Part shown: piece by piece, positions 7,735 through 16,094 of the stretch | How the letters are laid out: every line of letters begins with the position of its first letter | Position numbering within the stretch: position 1 is the first letter of the stretch | NCBI GenBank assembly: GCA_947581745.1 | Contig: CANPVW010000258.1 | Location: 1 to 33,863, forward strand | DNA: 33,863 nt | Direction: 5' to 3' | Origin: Candidatus Benthicola azotiphorus | Lineage (GTDB): Bacteria > Gemmatimonadota > Gemmatimonadetes > Palauibacterales > Palauibacteraceae | Program-made: the position numbers and the translations under genes | The notes under the pieces: generated by a model | Databases searched by the model: none | What the model saw: only the letters and a program-made list of their open reading frames with translations | Told to the model about the DNA's origin: nothing

Positions 7735-8250
7735 CTACTTCGCGCTCGGTGGCAACATTCCGTTCAAGCGCATGTAGTTGGCGACCTGACTGTAGTGGTC
7801 CGCGAGGTCCTCGACGTAGACGAACATCGCGAAGGCCCGGGTGCCGTTCATGAAACCCAACGACACCTCCTCGCCCAGGCTGGAATCGTCCGTGTGCTCG
7901 AAGGCCTGGTCACAGAAGGCGAACGACGCCTTGAGCTCCTTCACCAGCGTGTCCTTCGGCTCGGTGCCGTCGCGCTCGGGGAGGGACGGCGCTTCCATGC
8001 CTCCGATGCCCGCGCAGATCCCGTAGTTGGCTCCCGCCAGGTGCGCCCAGATCCCGCCGAGCGTCATCTGCGCCTCGGTCGGCTTGTACGACAGCTTGTC
8101 GGCCGGAACCTGGTCCGCCGCGGCCATCAGGTACCCTCCGAGCCGCGACCCCAGGCGACGGGCGGCATCCGTAGTCGGGTTGGCGGACTGGGCGGCCAGC
8201 GCGCCGGGGACCAGCAGGGCAGCGAGGCCGAAAAGAAGTGCACGCTTCAT
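7735..8250 (-). CDS. Secreted DinB-like domain protein
   Basis: A 171-residue protein with a clear Sec signal peptide (MKRALLFGLAALLVPGALAAQS) followed by a four-helix region. The segments LSYKPTEAQMTLGGIWAHLAG and LADHYSQVANYMRLNGMLPP fit the start and end of a DinB-like/DUF664 four-helix bundle, in which His residues bind a metal. Here His are seen in IWAHLAG and ADHYSQ. The start ATG at 8250 has GGAGA six bases upstream. Most family members are cytoplasmic thiol-dependent transferases or unknown, while exported versions seem common in Gemmatimonadota-like genomes. The function is unknown. Confidence 0.72.
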   Translation of the reverse strand: MKRALLFGLAALLVPGALAAQSANPTTDAARRLGSRLGGYLMAAADQVPADKLSYKPTEAQMTLGGIWAHLAGANYGICAGIGGMEAPSLPERDGTEPKDTLVKELKASFAFCDQAFEHTDDSSLGEEVSLGFMNGTRAFAMFVYVEDLADHYSQVANYMRLNGMLPPSAK

Positions 8251-8348
8251 GTCGAGTCTCCGGTCGGGGGTGGCCGAAACGGTACGTGCACCATCTTGGC
8301 CAGCCGCGTCGGCGCTGACAAGCTGAAGCAGGCAGCCGACCGGCCTCC

Positions 8349-9392
<1,044 letters not shown>

Positions 9393-9402
9393 GTGACCTC
9401 CG

Positions 9403-10764
9403 TTAAGCGGTGACGGTGTCCGGCGTCGTCGCCTCACGATCCGTGTCAGGCCCTGACTCCGGGCAGTGTGCGATGATCCGTGTCGTGACGAAGAAGAAGA
9501 GCACCGACAGCAGCGCGTACAATCCCATGAAGCCGAGCAGCGTGAACAGCGAATTCCCCGCTGAGACGTTCGCGGAGGAGCCCTCCGCCGTGCGCAACAG
9601 CCCGTGGATGATCCAGGGCTGACGTCCGAGCTCCGCCGTCAGCCAGCCGGCCGTGTTGGCGATGAAGGGAAACGGCAGGGCCAGCATGAAGATCCACATG
9701 AGCCACCGCTGCCGGAACAGCTGCTTTCTCCACAGGAGGACCGCCCCCAGGCCCATGATCAGGATGAACAGCGTCCCCAGCCCCGCCATGATGTGATACG
9801 CGTAGTAGAGCAGCGGGATGTTGTCGGGCCAGAGATCGCGCTCATAGTCACTGAGCCCCGTCACCGTCGAGTCCCACCGGTAGTGCGTCAGGAGAGAGAG
9901 AACGCGAGGCAGCACGACCGGATTGTCCAGCGCGAGCCTCTCCATGTCGGGCTGTCCGATGAGGACCAGCGGGGCGCCCACCTCGGTATGGAAGTGGCCC
10001 TCCATTGCCGCGAACGTGACGGGTTGCCTGGAGTGCACCAGCTTCGCCTGGATGTCGCCCGTCGGCACGGCCGCAGCTGCGCTGGCAATGAACCCCGCGA
10101 CCACCGCCACCGAAGTCCATCTGCGAGCCACTTCCAGGTGTTCGCCGCGAAGCACGTAGTACGCACCGATCCCCGTCATCACGAAGCTGCCAGTGATCAC
10201 CGCCCCGGTCATCGTGTGTACCCAGGCGGCGAAGGCCCACGGGTTCGTGAGCAGCGCAGCCAGGCTCTCGAGTCGGATCGAACCGTCTGCCAGCACCGAA
10301 TAGCCGACCGGATGCTGCATCCACGCGTTCGTACACACGATGAAGAAGCCGGAGAGCCAGGTCCCAACGAAGAGGAGCAGCGAGGCGATCCAATGACCGC
10401 GCTGGCCGATTCGTTTCTCGCCGAACAGGAGCACGTAGAGGAAGGACGATTCGAGAAAGAAAGCGAAGACCCCCTCCATCGCGAGCGTCTGCCCGATCAC
10501 TCCTCCGGCGGCTGCCGAGAATCGGGCCCAATTCGTCCCGAACTGGAATTCCATCGGAATTCCGGTCACGACGCCCATCACGAACGTGACCCCGAAGATC
10601 TTCAGCCAGAACCGCACGGCCTGGTTGGCGGAGGGAACGCCCCGCAAGGCCATGGTCTTGAGCAGGAATATGAGCAACGCCAGGCCCATCGTGACCTGAG
10701 GGAAGAGGTAGTGGTAGGTGATCGTGAAGGCGAACTGGAGTCTATGCAGCGCGAGGGCTTCCAT
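9403..10764 (-). CDS. cydA: Cytochrome bd ubiquinol oxidase subunit I, short Q-loop type
   Basis: A 453-residue heme-bearing subunit of bd oxidase. The heme ligands are recognisable: His18 in TITYHYLFPQ, His183 in WVHTMTG and Met326 in YYAYHIMAGLG. The conserved blocks MEFQFGTNW (71-79), FFLES (102-106) and GRQPW (380-384) are present. At 453 residues it is about 70 shorter than the E. coli protein and lacks the long C-terminal part of the quinol-binding Q-loop, which places it in the short-loop group often called cyanide-insensitive oxidases. A Q-loop Glu is seen at about 255 (AAMEGHF). It heads the cydAB operon. Confidence 0.95.
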   Translation of the reverse strand: MEALALHRLQFAFTITYHYLFPQVTMGLALLIFLLKTMALRGVPSANQAVRFWLKIFGVTFVMGVVTGIPMEFQFGTNWARFSAAAGGVIGQTLAMEGVFAFFLESSFLYVLLFGEKRIGQRGHWIASLLLFVGTWLSGFFIVCTNAWMQHPVGYSVLADGSIRLESLAALLTNPWAFAAWVHTMTGAVITGSFVMTGIGAYYVLRGEHLEVARRWTSVAVVAGFIASAAAAVPTGDIQAKLVHSRQPVTFAAMEGHFHTEVGAPLVLIGQPDMERLALDNPVVLPRVLSLLTHYRWDSTVTGLSDYERDLWPDNIPLLYYAYHIMAGLGTLFILIMGLGAVLLWRKQLFRQRWLMWIFMLALPFPFIANTAGWLTAELGRQPWIIHGLLRTAEGSSANVSAGNSLFTLLGFMGLYALLSVLFFFVTTRIIAHCPESGPDTDREATTPDTVTA

Positions 10765-10802
10765 CGTCGCTCGATCCTGTTAATGGGACTGCGCGGAACG
10801 GA

Positions 10803-10808
10803 ATCATA
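10803..10808 (-). promoter_or_regulatory. Possible -10 element of cydAB
   Basis: Minus-strand TATGAT lies about 40 bases before the cydA start codon. The hexamer at the expected -35 position is not TTGACA-like, so this may be an activator-dependent promoter or chance. Confidence 0.25.
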
Positions 10809-10956
10809 ATGGTCCCGGGTCTCCCGAGTCGATGCCGGCGCTCGAGCGTGCCAACCGCAAGGGACTGAGCCGATGCCTCGCCGCAAACAGTGACGGTGTT
10901 CGGCGTGAGCATCCCCCCAGGAGCGGCTGCCGCGAGATAGGCGCGCATGCCGGTCC

Positions 10957-11913
10957 CTAGGGTATCGACGCGGAATGGTCCCCGTCGGTGCACGTCCAGA
11001 AGGCCTCACCCCGGTACAGGCGCCGTCGGGCGCCGGGTTGCGCGGCCAGGATCGCCAGGATGCGCCCGACTCGTCTCGGCCACCCGCCCTCGAGAGCCGC
11101 GATGAGATCTCGCTCCCGCAGAGGATGACGGGCGATGATGTCCAGGACGGCCTCGACGGGCTGGGCGTCTGGTCGCAGTACCAGCTCGCCGCCATCGGGC
11201 GGTACCACGCTCGCCACCTGTCCGAGGATGGCCATCGCCCGGATCAGACCTTCCTCGTCCGCTCCCACGACCCACTCCTCCGCCGGCGGTCGGACGGGCA
11301 CGTTGAGATGCAGCTGGTCGGGCCGGATTCGGTCCAGTGCCCACGCGAGCTCACTCAGCGCCGATTCGGTGTCGTTGAGGTCCCTGATGAGCATCACCTC
11401 GATCCATAGCTCCGCCCGGAATACCTTCCGAAACGTCGCCAGGCCGTCGATGATGTCCGCGACTTTCAGCCGGGGCCAGGGCCGGTTGATCCGGCGAAAC
11501 GTCTCCTGGTCGGCCGCGTCGAGCGACGGGATTACGACGTCCGCTTCGACCAGGTCATCTCTCACCTCGGGGAGAAACATCAGCGAGCCGTTCGTGATCA
11601 CGGCGAGCGGCAGGTTCGTGAGCTTCCTCGCCTCCCGGATGAGGCGGCCAAGCTTCGCGTACAGGAGCGGTTCGCCCTCTCCGACGATCGTTACGTAGTC
11701 GACGGCCCCCGACCCCGATTCCGCGATCGCGTGGCCCAGCTGCGCGAGGATCTCATCGCAGGGAACGTACTCCTTTCGCTCGTTCGTCAACGGCGTGGTC
11801 CGTCCGAGTTGACAGTAGACACAGTTGTAGTTGCACGTCTTGAAAGGGACCGGATCGACTCCGAGCGATTGACCCAGACGGCGAGATGGCGCGGGGCCAT
11901 AGACACAGTTCAT
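10957..11913 (-). CDS. Radical SAM protein of the COG0731 (wyosine-synthetase-like) group
   Basis: A 318-residue radical SAM enzyme. The [4Fe-4S]/SAM motif is CxxxCxxC at Cys27, Cys31 and Cys34 (KTCNYNCVYCQLG), preceded by YGPAPSRRLGQSLGVD, which marks the COG0731 Fe-S oxidoreductase group. The SAM-binding GEGEP motif occurs at about residue 78. The C-terminal 90 residues look like a small winged-helix-type tail (RHPLRERDLIAALEGG...). Archaeal relatives make the wyosine base on tRNA-Phe, but bacterial ones usually sit beside metal or redox genes and have no known reaction. The ATG at 11913 has an AGGGGG site. It is divergent from the DUF134 regulator gene and may share its control region. Confidence 0.85.
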   Translation of the reverse strand: MNCVYGPAPSRRLGQSLGVDPVPFKTCNYNCVYCQLGRTTPLTNERKEYVPCDEILAQLGHAIAESGSGAVDYVTIVGEGEPLLYAKLGRLIREARKLTNLPLAVITNGSLMFLPEVRDDLVEADVVIPSLDAADQETFRRINRPWPRLKVADIIDGLATFRKVFRAELWIEVMLIRDLNDTESALSELAWALDRIRPDQLHLNVPVRPPAEEWVVGADEEGLIRAMAILGQVASVVPPDGGELVLRPDAQPVEAVLDIIARHPLRERDLIAALEGGWPRRVGRILAILAAQPGARRRLYRGEAFWTCTDGDHSASIP

Positions 11914-12024
11914 GATACCCCCTCATCCGCGGCAACGACGCCCAACAGCATAGTGCCGGCAACGTCGGATCGAGTTCCATCCGGTGTGGCCTTCAGGAGT
12001 CTGGATCCGCCCGGGCCCGCTCCC

Positions 12025-12052
12025 TTGACGGAACGTCAACTCGGGATATATT
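12025..12052 (+). promoter_or_regulatory. Sigma70-type promoter of the DUF134 operon
   Basis: A -35 box TTGACG (12025-12030) and a -10 box TATATT (12047-12052) are separated by 16 bp, a strong match to the housekeeping consensus and unusually AT-rich for this window. It points to the UPF0251 gene starting at 12089. Confidence 0.7.
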
Positions 12053-12074
12053 ATGTGCATATGCACAATATATC
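12045..12074. promoter_or_regulatory. Palindromic operator overlapping the promoter
   Basis: The core is a perfect 14-bp palindrome, TGTGCATATGCACA (12054-12067). It is flanked by GATATAT on the left and ATATATC on the right, which extend the symmetry apart from two extra bases on the left. It covers the -10 box and the likely transcription start, the position expected for a repressor site. A second inverted repeat, TTGACG-GAA-CGTCAA, spans the -35 box at 12025-12039. The HTH protein encoded 15 bp downstream is the obvious candidate ligand. Confidence 0.65.
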
Positions 12075-12088
12075 GTACAGGAGAGCAG

Positions 12089-12400
12089 ATGCCTCGTCCG
12101 AAGAAGCCTCGTCATTGTCGTCAATACGACGGAGACCTGATCTTCAAGCCCCGCAGCATTCCGATGTCCCGACTCGAGACAATCGCCCTGGAGTTGGACG
12201 AGCTCGAGGCGATGAGGCTTTGCGACCACGACGGCCTGGATCAGACCGAGACCGGGCGCCGAATGGGTGTATCACGAGGCACGGTGCAGCGCCTCCTTCG
12301 CTCGGGGCGATCGAAGGTTCTGGCCGCGCTCCTCAGCAACGCGGCGCTCATCATCGGTCAAGGAGAGAATCGTGCAACTGTGCATTCCGACAGAGGATGA
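12089..12400 (+). CDS. UPF0251 (DUF134) family HTH regulator
   Basis: A 103-residue predicted DNA-binding protein. It begins MPRPKKPRHCRQYDGDLIFK and has the sigma-region-4-like helix-turn-helix block GLDQTETGRRMGVSRGTVQR near residues 50-70, both typical of UPF0251/DUF134. The ATG at 12089 is chosen because AGGAGAG lies 5-6 bases upstream; the in-frame ATG at 12053 falls inside the operator palindrome. The NifX-like gene starts 29 bases inside its 3' end. It probably binds the palindrome at 12054-12067 and controls its own operon, and perhaps the divergent radical SAM gene. The signal sensed is unknown. Cysteines (RHCRQ, RLCDH) could take part in metal or redox sensing. Confidence 0.85.
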   Translation: MPRPKKPRHCRQYDGDLIFKPRSIPMSRLETIALELDELEAMRLCDHDGLDQTETGRRMGVSRGTVQRLLRSGRSKVLAALLSNAALIIGQGENRATVHSDRG

Positions 12401-12761
12401 TACGGGGCTGACCGGGCGGATCAGCGCTCACTTCGGCAGCGCCCGCTGGTTCACGCTCGTCGACACGGAGTCCGGCACCGCGCGCTCGGTGGCCAACCGG
12501 GACTTTGGACACCGACCTGGCACCTGCGACGGGGCTGAGAGCATCTCGGGTCTGGGCGTGGAGGCCGTGGTATGCTCCGGCTTCGGACGCAGGGCCTTCC
12601 GGTCCATGCGCTCGGCCGGGATCCCCGTGTACCTGACGCGAAGCTCGACGGTGCGGGAGGCGGTGGCGGAATTCAACATGGATCTACTGCCGCTACTCAT
12701 CGAGGAAGAGGCCTGTTCGGGCGGACGCGGCCTCGGCAGGCACCATGGACACGGACAGTAG
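12372..12761 (+). CDS. NifX/NifB-like dinitrogenase iron-molybdenum cofactor domain protein
   Basis: A 129-residue protein of the NifX/NifY/NifB C-terminal fold (DiNase_FeMo-co family), which binds metal-sulfur cofactors or precursors. It starts QLCIPTEDD, has the ISAHFGSARWFTLVD block with the family's HFG motif, and has an internal CDGAESISGLGVEAVVCSGFG segment. The tail ACSGGRGLGRHHGHGQ is rich in Gly, His and Cys and may bind a metal. The GTG at 12372 is chosen from AGGAGAG at 12361-12367, the same ribosome site used by the gene before it. No nitrogenase genes are in the window, so the role is likely in another metal centre. Confidence 0.83.
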   Translation: MQLCIPTEDDTGLTGRISAHFGSARWFTLVDTESGTARSVANRDFGHRPGTCDGAESISGLGVEAVVCSGFGRRAFRSMRSAGIPVYLTRSSTVREAVAEFNMDLLPLLIEEEACSGGRGLGRHHGHGQ

Positions 12762-12771
12762 AGGAGGCCGA

Positions 12772-13218
12772 GTGAGCGACACGACGAAGATCGGCATCGT
12801 CATCTGTGACCGATACCGGCGTTGCGCGGGAGGCAAGTGCTTGCGGGCGATGAGGAACAGAGAGGGCGCGTTCAGCCGGTACGAGGGAGTGGAGCTCGAG
12901 CTGATCGGCTACACAACTTGCGACGGGTGTCCGGGCGGCAACATCGAGTACCTCGGTGAGGAAATGACGAAGAACGGGGCCGAGGCGATTCATCTGGCTA
13001 CGGGACTCGTGGTCGGCTATCCCCCCTGTCCGTACATCGAGACGTTCAAGACCTTTCTCGAGTCCCGCTGCGCCGTGGAAGTGGTGATCGGGACCCACCC
13101 CATTCCGGCCAGATACCTGGAGACGCACACACGCCTCGGAACGTGGGACGACCCTTCGTGGGAGCCGCTTCTCGCACCCATCATGGCGGACGCCGGGACT
13201 CGCGATGCCTACAACTAG
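12772..13218 (+). CDS. CGGC domain protein (predicted metal-binding)
   Basis: A 148-residue cysteine-rich protein of the CGGC family. Cysteines occur at 12, 18 and 23 (CDRYRRCAGGKC), in CDGCPGG at 50-53, and again in GYPPCPYIETF. This pattern suggests binding of a metal ion or Fe-S cluster. The start is GTG at 12772 with GGAGG four bases upstream. An ATG at 12745 is in frame but overlaps the preceding gene and has no ribosome site. It lies 10 bp after the NifX-like gene and completes the three-gene operon. The family has no established biochemical role. Confidence 0.82.
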   Translation: MSDTTKIGIVICDRYRRCAGGKCLRAMRNREGAFSRYEGVELELIGYTTCDGCPGGNIEYLGEEMTKNGAEAIHLATGLVVGYPPCPYIETFKTFLESRCAVEVVIGTHPIPARYLETHTRLGTWDDPSWEPLLAPIMADAGTRDAYN

Positions 13219-13285
13219 CTACGCTGGATCGCGCCTCGAAAGCGCGGGTTCGGTCCGGGTGACCAGAAAGGGCGAAAGCCCGACC

Positions 13286-14077
13286 ATGGAACCGGCGGAG
13301 GTGGCGATCCCGAGGCTTCTCGAGAAGCACGGAGATCGTATTTACGCGTTGGGCTTGCACCTGTGCGAGACCCCCCAGGATGCAGAAGATATGGTGCAGG
13401 AGACCTTCGTCCGTGCGTACAGGAGCTGGGATCGGTTCGAGGGTCGATCCGCGCCTTCGACGTGGCTGTACACGATCGCCAGCCGGGTCGCCAAGCGGCA
13501 GTATCGGCGGCGGGAAGGCGAGCCCAGAAGACTGGAGTCTCTGTCTCGCCTTCGGTCCGGAGAGGAGGCGATGGTGGAGCTTCCGGCTTCAGCCGAGTCC
13601 TCCCTGGATAGAGTTGAACGCAAGGAGGCGGAGGAACGGGTCCAGATGGCGGCAGGCTCTCTTCCTCTTCGTTTCCGCCTCCCGCTCGTCCTCAAGGATC
13701 TCGCAGATTTCTCGATAGCGGAAATCTCCCAGATCCTCGAACTGAAGGTGAACACGGTCAAGACCCGCATCCATCGAGCGCGAATGGCGATACGGAAGGA
13801 ACTCGTGGAGGGGTTGTCGAAGCGAGCGGATCCGGGAACGGATCATTCGAAGCAGGTTTGCCTGGATCTGCTCTACGCAAAGCAGGAGGCGCTCGACCGC
13901 GGCGTGCCGTTCCCCCTGCCCCAGGAGCAGTTCTGCGCTCGTTGTCACGCGGTCTTCTCGACCTTTGATTTGACACAGGAAGTGTTCCGGCAGCTACATC
14001 AGGGAGCCGTTCCCGACGCCGTGCGGGTCGCTTTGAAGAGGGAGCTGGGGGCCGAGTCTGCCGGATCCTCAGTCTAG
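13286..14077 (+). CDS. ECF-type sigma factor with cysteine-containing C-terminal extension
   Basis: A 263-residue sigma70-family protein from the ATG at 13286. Region 2 is seen in ETPQDAEDMVQETFVRAYRS and APSTWLYTIASRVAKRQYRR. Region 4 is seen in LPLVLKDLADFSIAEISQIL and VNTVKTRIHRARMAIRKEL. After region 4 about 80 extra residues follow, including CLDLLYAKQEALDRG and FCARCHAVF, a spacing that could bind zinc like a fused anti-sigma finger. The frame is open to an ATG at 13205 that overlaps the CGGC gene by 14 bases; those 27 residues lack similarity to region 2, and neither start has a good ribosome site. Its place after the CGGC gene hints at cotranscription. Confidence 0.85.
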   Translation: MEPAEVAIPRLLEKHGDRIYALGLHLCETPQDAEDMVQETFVRAYRSWDRFEGRSAPSTWLYTIASRVAKRQYRRREGEPRRLESLSRLRSGEEAMVELPASAESSLDRVERKEAEERVQMAAGSLPLRFRLPLVLKDLADFSIAEISQILELKVNTVKTRIHRARMAIRKELVEGLSKRADPGTDHSKQVCLDLLYAKQEALDRGVPFPLPQEQFCARCHAVFSTFDLTQEVFRQLHQGAVPDAVRVALKRELGAESAGSSV

Positions 14078-14078
14078 C

Positions 14079-15374
14079 TCACGCCCGTGCCGGTTTCCTC
14101 CACGCCCCGATGGCCACTGGCGTCGAAGCCCACAGCAGGAGCGTCATTAGCACGGCCGACGTGACGCACCACATGCAGGTCGCCCCGATCACGAAGGGCT
14201 CGAGAACCGTGAGGTAGATCGAGAAGAGGGTTCCGAGGAGCGCTCCGAGCCACAGACCGGTGGCTACGAACCTGTTCCACCGGACCGAACCGCGGTCGTG
14301 GAGCATCCAGCCGAGACCGAGGACCGTGTATCCGTACACACCCATTACGCCGATCGGCAGGACCCCGAACAACCGGGCATAGGAGCTCTGCTGAACCGTG
14401 TTGCAGTCCCCCACGGGGCCGCAGATGGCCTCAGCGTAGGTAACCTCGACGTAGCTCAGATAGGCTGCGACCAACAGGCCGGCGACGATCATCGCGGCCA
14501 CGATCGAGCCCGGCCAGCGAGGTGTATCAGAGCGCCGGATCGCCGCGACCAGAACAGCCAGAACGGAGATTATCATGCCGATCAGGACGATGAGGGCGAT
14601 CGAGTTGCCCGTTCGATCCTGGTCGAACTTCTGCCACGGACTCAGGTCGGCCGTTCGAGACTCCGCGCCGCTGAGATCCATGATCGTCCCCCGGGGATCG
14701 ACGCCCGGAATGGCGAGTGTCGTTTCTGCCTCCGTGAGCTCCGGCGCCCTCACCTGATCGGTAACGGAAGATGGAGCTGCGACCTCGATTCGCCTCGGTG
14801 GTTCGACGACCGACCCGGCATCCGGACCGCCGGGCACAGCACCGGAGGACTCCTCAATCGCGACATTCGGCGAAGGTGGCATCTCTTCCGCCGCTACCCG
14901 TTGTTCCTCCGAGGCCGGCTGTCCCGGCCCGGGCGGTTCAGCGACCTCGATTCCGGAGGCGACCAGCGCCTCAATGAGGCCGTCGATCTCGGGCCACGGA
15001 ATGCCTCCGGCCGCGAGTCCCTCCTCCACGATTCCCGGCAGCTGATCGGGGATGTCGAAGGACCCGACGAGGGCTCGATCCGCAACCGCCAGCAGGGGCA
15101 CTCCCAGTCGCTCCGGCGGAATACCATAGCGGCTTCCCGCAGCTCGGAAGAGCCGCTGTCCCTCGAGCGTCTGAACATTGATCGCCAGTATGACCAGCGA
15201 TTCGCCGAATCTGGCTACGATCGGCGGCAGCCCCTCCGAGATGACCACGTGGCAGTGAGGGCACGACGGGGAGAAGAAGAGCACCGCCTCGACTCTGGGC
15301 GTGGCCTGCGGCTGGGAGGCCGGCCCGAGCAGTGGGATCATCAACAGAGCGAGCAAAGCCGGGAAGCGGGTCAT
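14079..15374 (-). CDS. Thioredoxin-like domain fused to C-terminal VKOR domain
   Basis: A 431-residue exported or membrane protein. A signal-like stretch (TRFPALLALLMIPLLGPASQ) is followed by a thioredoxin-like domain with the active site SPSCPHCHVV at about residues 36-44. A linker of about 130 residues rich in Pro, Glu and Ser follows. The C-terminal part has about five membrane helices of the vitamin K epoxide reductase family, with the loop cysteine pair CGPVGDC and the CMWC active site, plus QQSSYARLFGVLPIGVMGVY. Bacterial VKOR replaces DsbB in forming disulfides with quinone as electron acceptor. The usual bacterial fusion has VKOR first and thioredoxin last; here the order is reversed. 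The ATG at 15374 is preferred over 15425 because it starts the signal sequence. Its stop lies one base from that of the convergent sigma gene. Confidence 0.85.
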   Translation of the reverse strand: MTRFPALLALLMIPLLGPASQPQATPRVEAVLFFSPSCPHCHVVISEGLPPIVARFGESLVILAINVQTLEGQRLFRAAGSRYGIPPERLGVPLLAVADRALVGSFDIPDQLPGIVEEGLAAGGIPWPEIDGLIEALVASGIEVAEPPGPGQPASEEQRVAAEEMPPSPNVAIEESSGAVPGGPDAGSVVEPPRRIEVAAPSSVTDQVRAPELTEAETTLAIPGVDPRGTIMDLSGAESRTADLSPWQKFDQDRTGNSIALIVLIGMIISVLAVLVAAIRRSDTPRWPGSIVAAMIVAGLLVAAYLSYVEVTYAEAICGPVGDCNTVQQSSYARLFGVLPIGVMGVYGYTVLGLGWMLHDRGSVRWNRFVATGLWLGALLGTLFSIYLTVLEPFVIGATCMWCVTSAVLMTLLLWASTPVAIGAWRKPARA

Positions 15375-15485
15375 GGGCGGCGAGTCCTGCGGCGTCTGGT
15401 AGTCGTTTGCCGGAGCGGCCGGCACCGCCGGCCAGCTTCCCGAAAGATAGCGCGCCCGCGCCCGTCCGGAACCCCCGTGTGACCA

Positions 15486-15938
15486 TCAGCCGACGAGTGA
15501 TCTGACGATCCTTCCGGGGATACTGCGCGTCCGGCCGTCACGATCCGTGCACACCACTGCGGCATGCCCCCGCGCGAGCAGTCCGCCATCGACTGCACGT
15601 CGCACCTCGTGCGAGAAGGTCAGGGTGCAACTCCTCACCTCTCCGAGGTCAGTCCAGACGCGCACCTCCTCGTCGTAGCCTGCGGACTGCCGATGTTCGA
15701 TCCCGACGCTGGTGACCCGTAGCTGTACGCCGGCCCGCTCGAGTTCCGCGTACGAGATTCCATTGGCTCGCAGGAGTTCCGACCGACCGCACTCGAGCCA
15801 TGACAGGTAGTTCATGTGGTGCGCTTTTCCCATCTGGTCCGTTTCGGCGTACCGGATACGAAGATCAACAGTGCTCCTCCGTACGGGCGAGCCCCTGGAA
15901 ACCGGTTCGACCATTTCAAGACCGCCTGGACTCTCCAT
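15486..15938 (-). CDS. YbgC/FadM-like acyl-CoA thioesterase
   Basis: A 150-residue single hotdog-fold protein. The motif RIRYAETDQMGKAHHMNYLS matches the 4-hydroxybenzoyl-CoA thioesterase/YbgC group, in which the Asp of this motif is catalytic, followed by WLECGRSELLRANGISYAEL. It probably hydrolyses short or medium acyl-CoA thioesters. The ATG at 15938 has GGGGGAGG eight bases upstream, favouring it over the internal ATG at 15914. It is followed on the same strand by the thioredoxin-VKOR gene after about 110 bp. Confidence 0.88.
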   Translation of the reverse strand: MESPGGLEMVEPVSRGSPVRRSTVDLRIRYAETDQMGKAHHMNYLSWLECGRSELLRANGISYAELERAGVQLRVTSVGIEHRQSAGYDEEVRVWTDLGEVRSCTLTFSHEVRRAVDGGLLARGHAAVVCTDRDGRTRSIPGRIVRSLVG

Positions 15939-16094
15939 ACTGTCCGCCTCCCCCTTACTGGTGGGCTCCCTGTACGGATGAGTGCAGAATCGGGGCGTCG
16001 AAGTTCCGCACCGGGAACCGATCGCGTCTGACCAGGTACTAATGCTGTGACGGTCGCCCCCCTCGCCGCACCCTTCACCGATGCGAGGCAGTTG

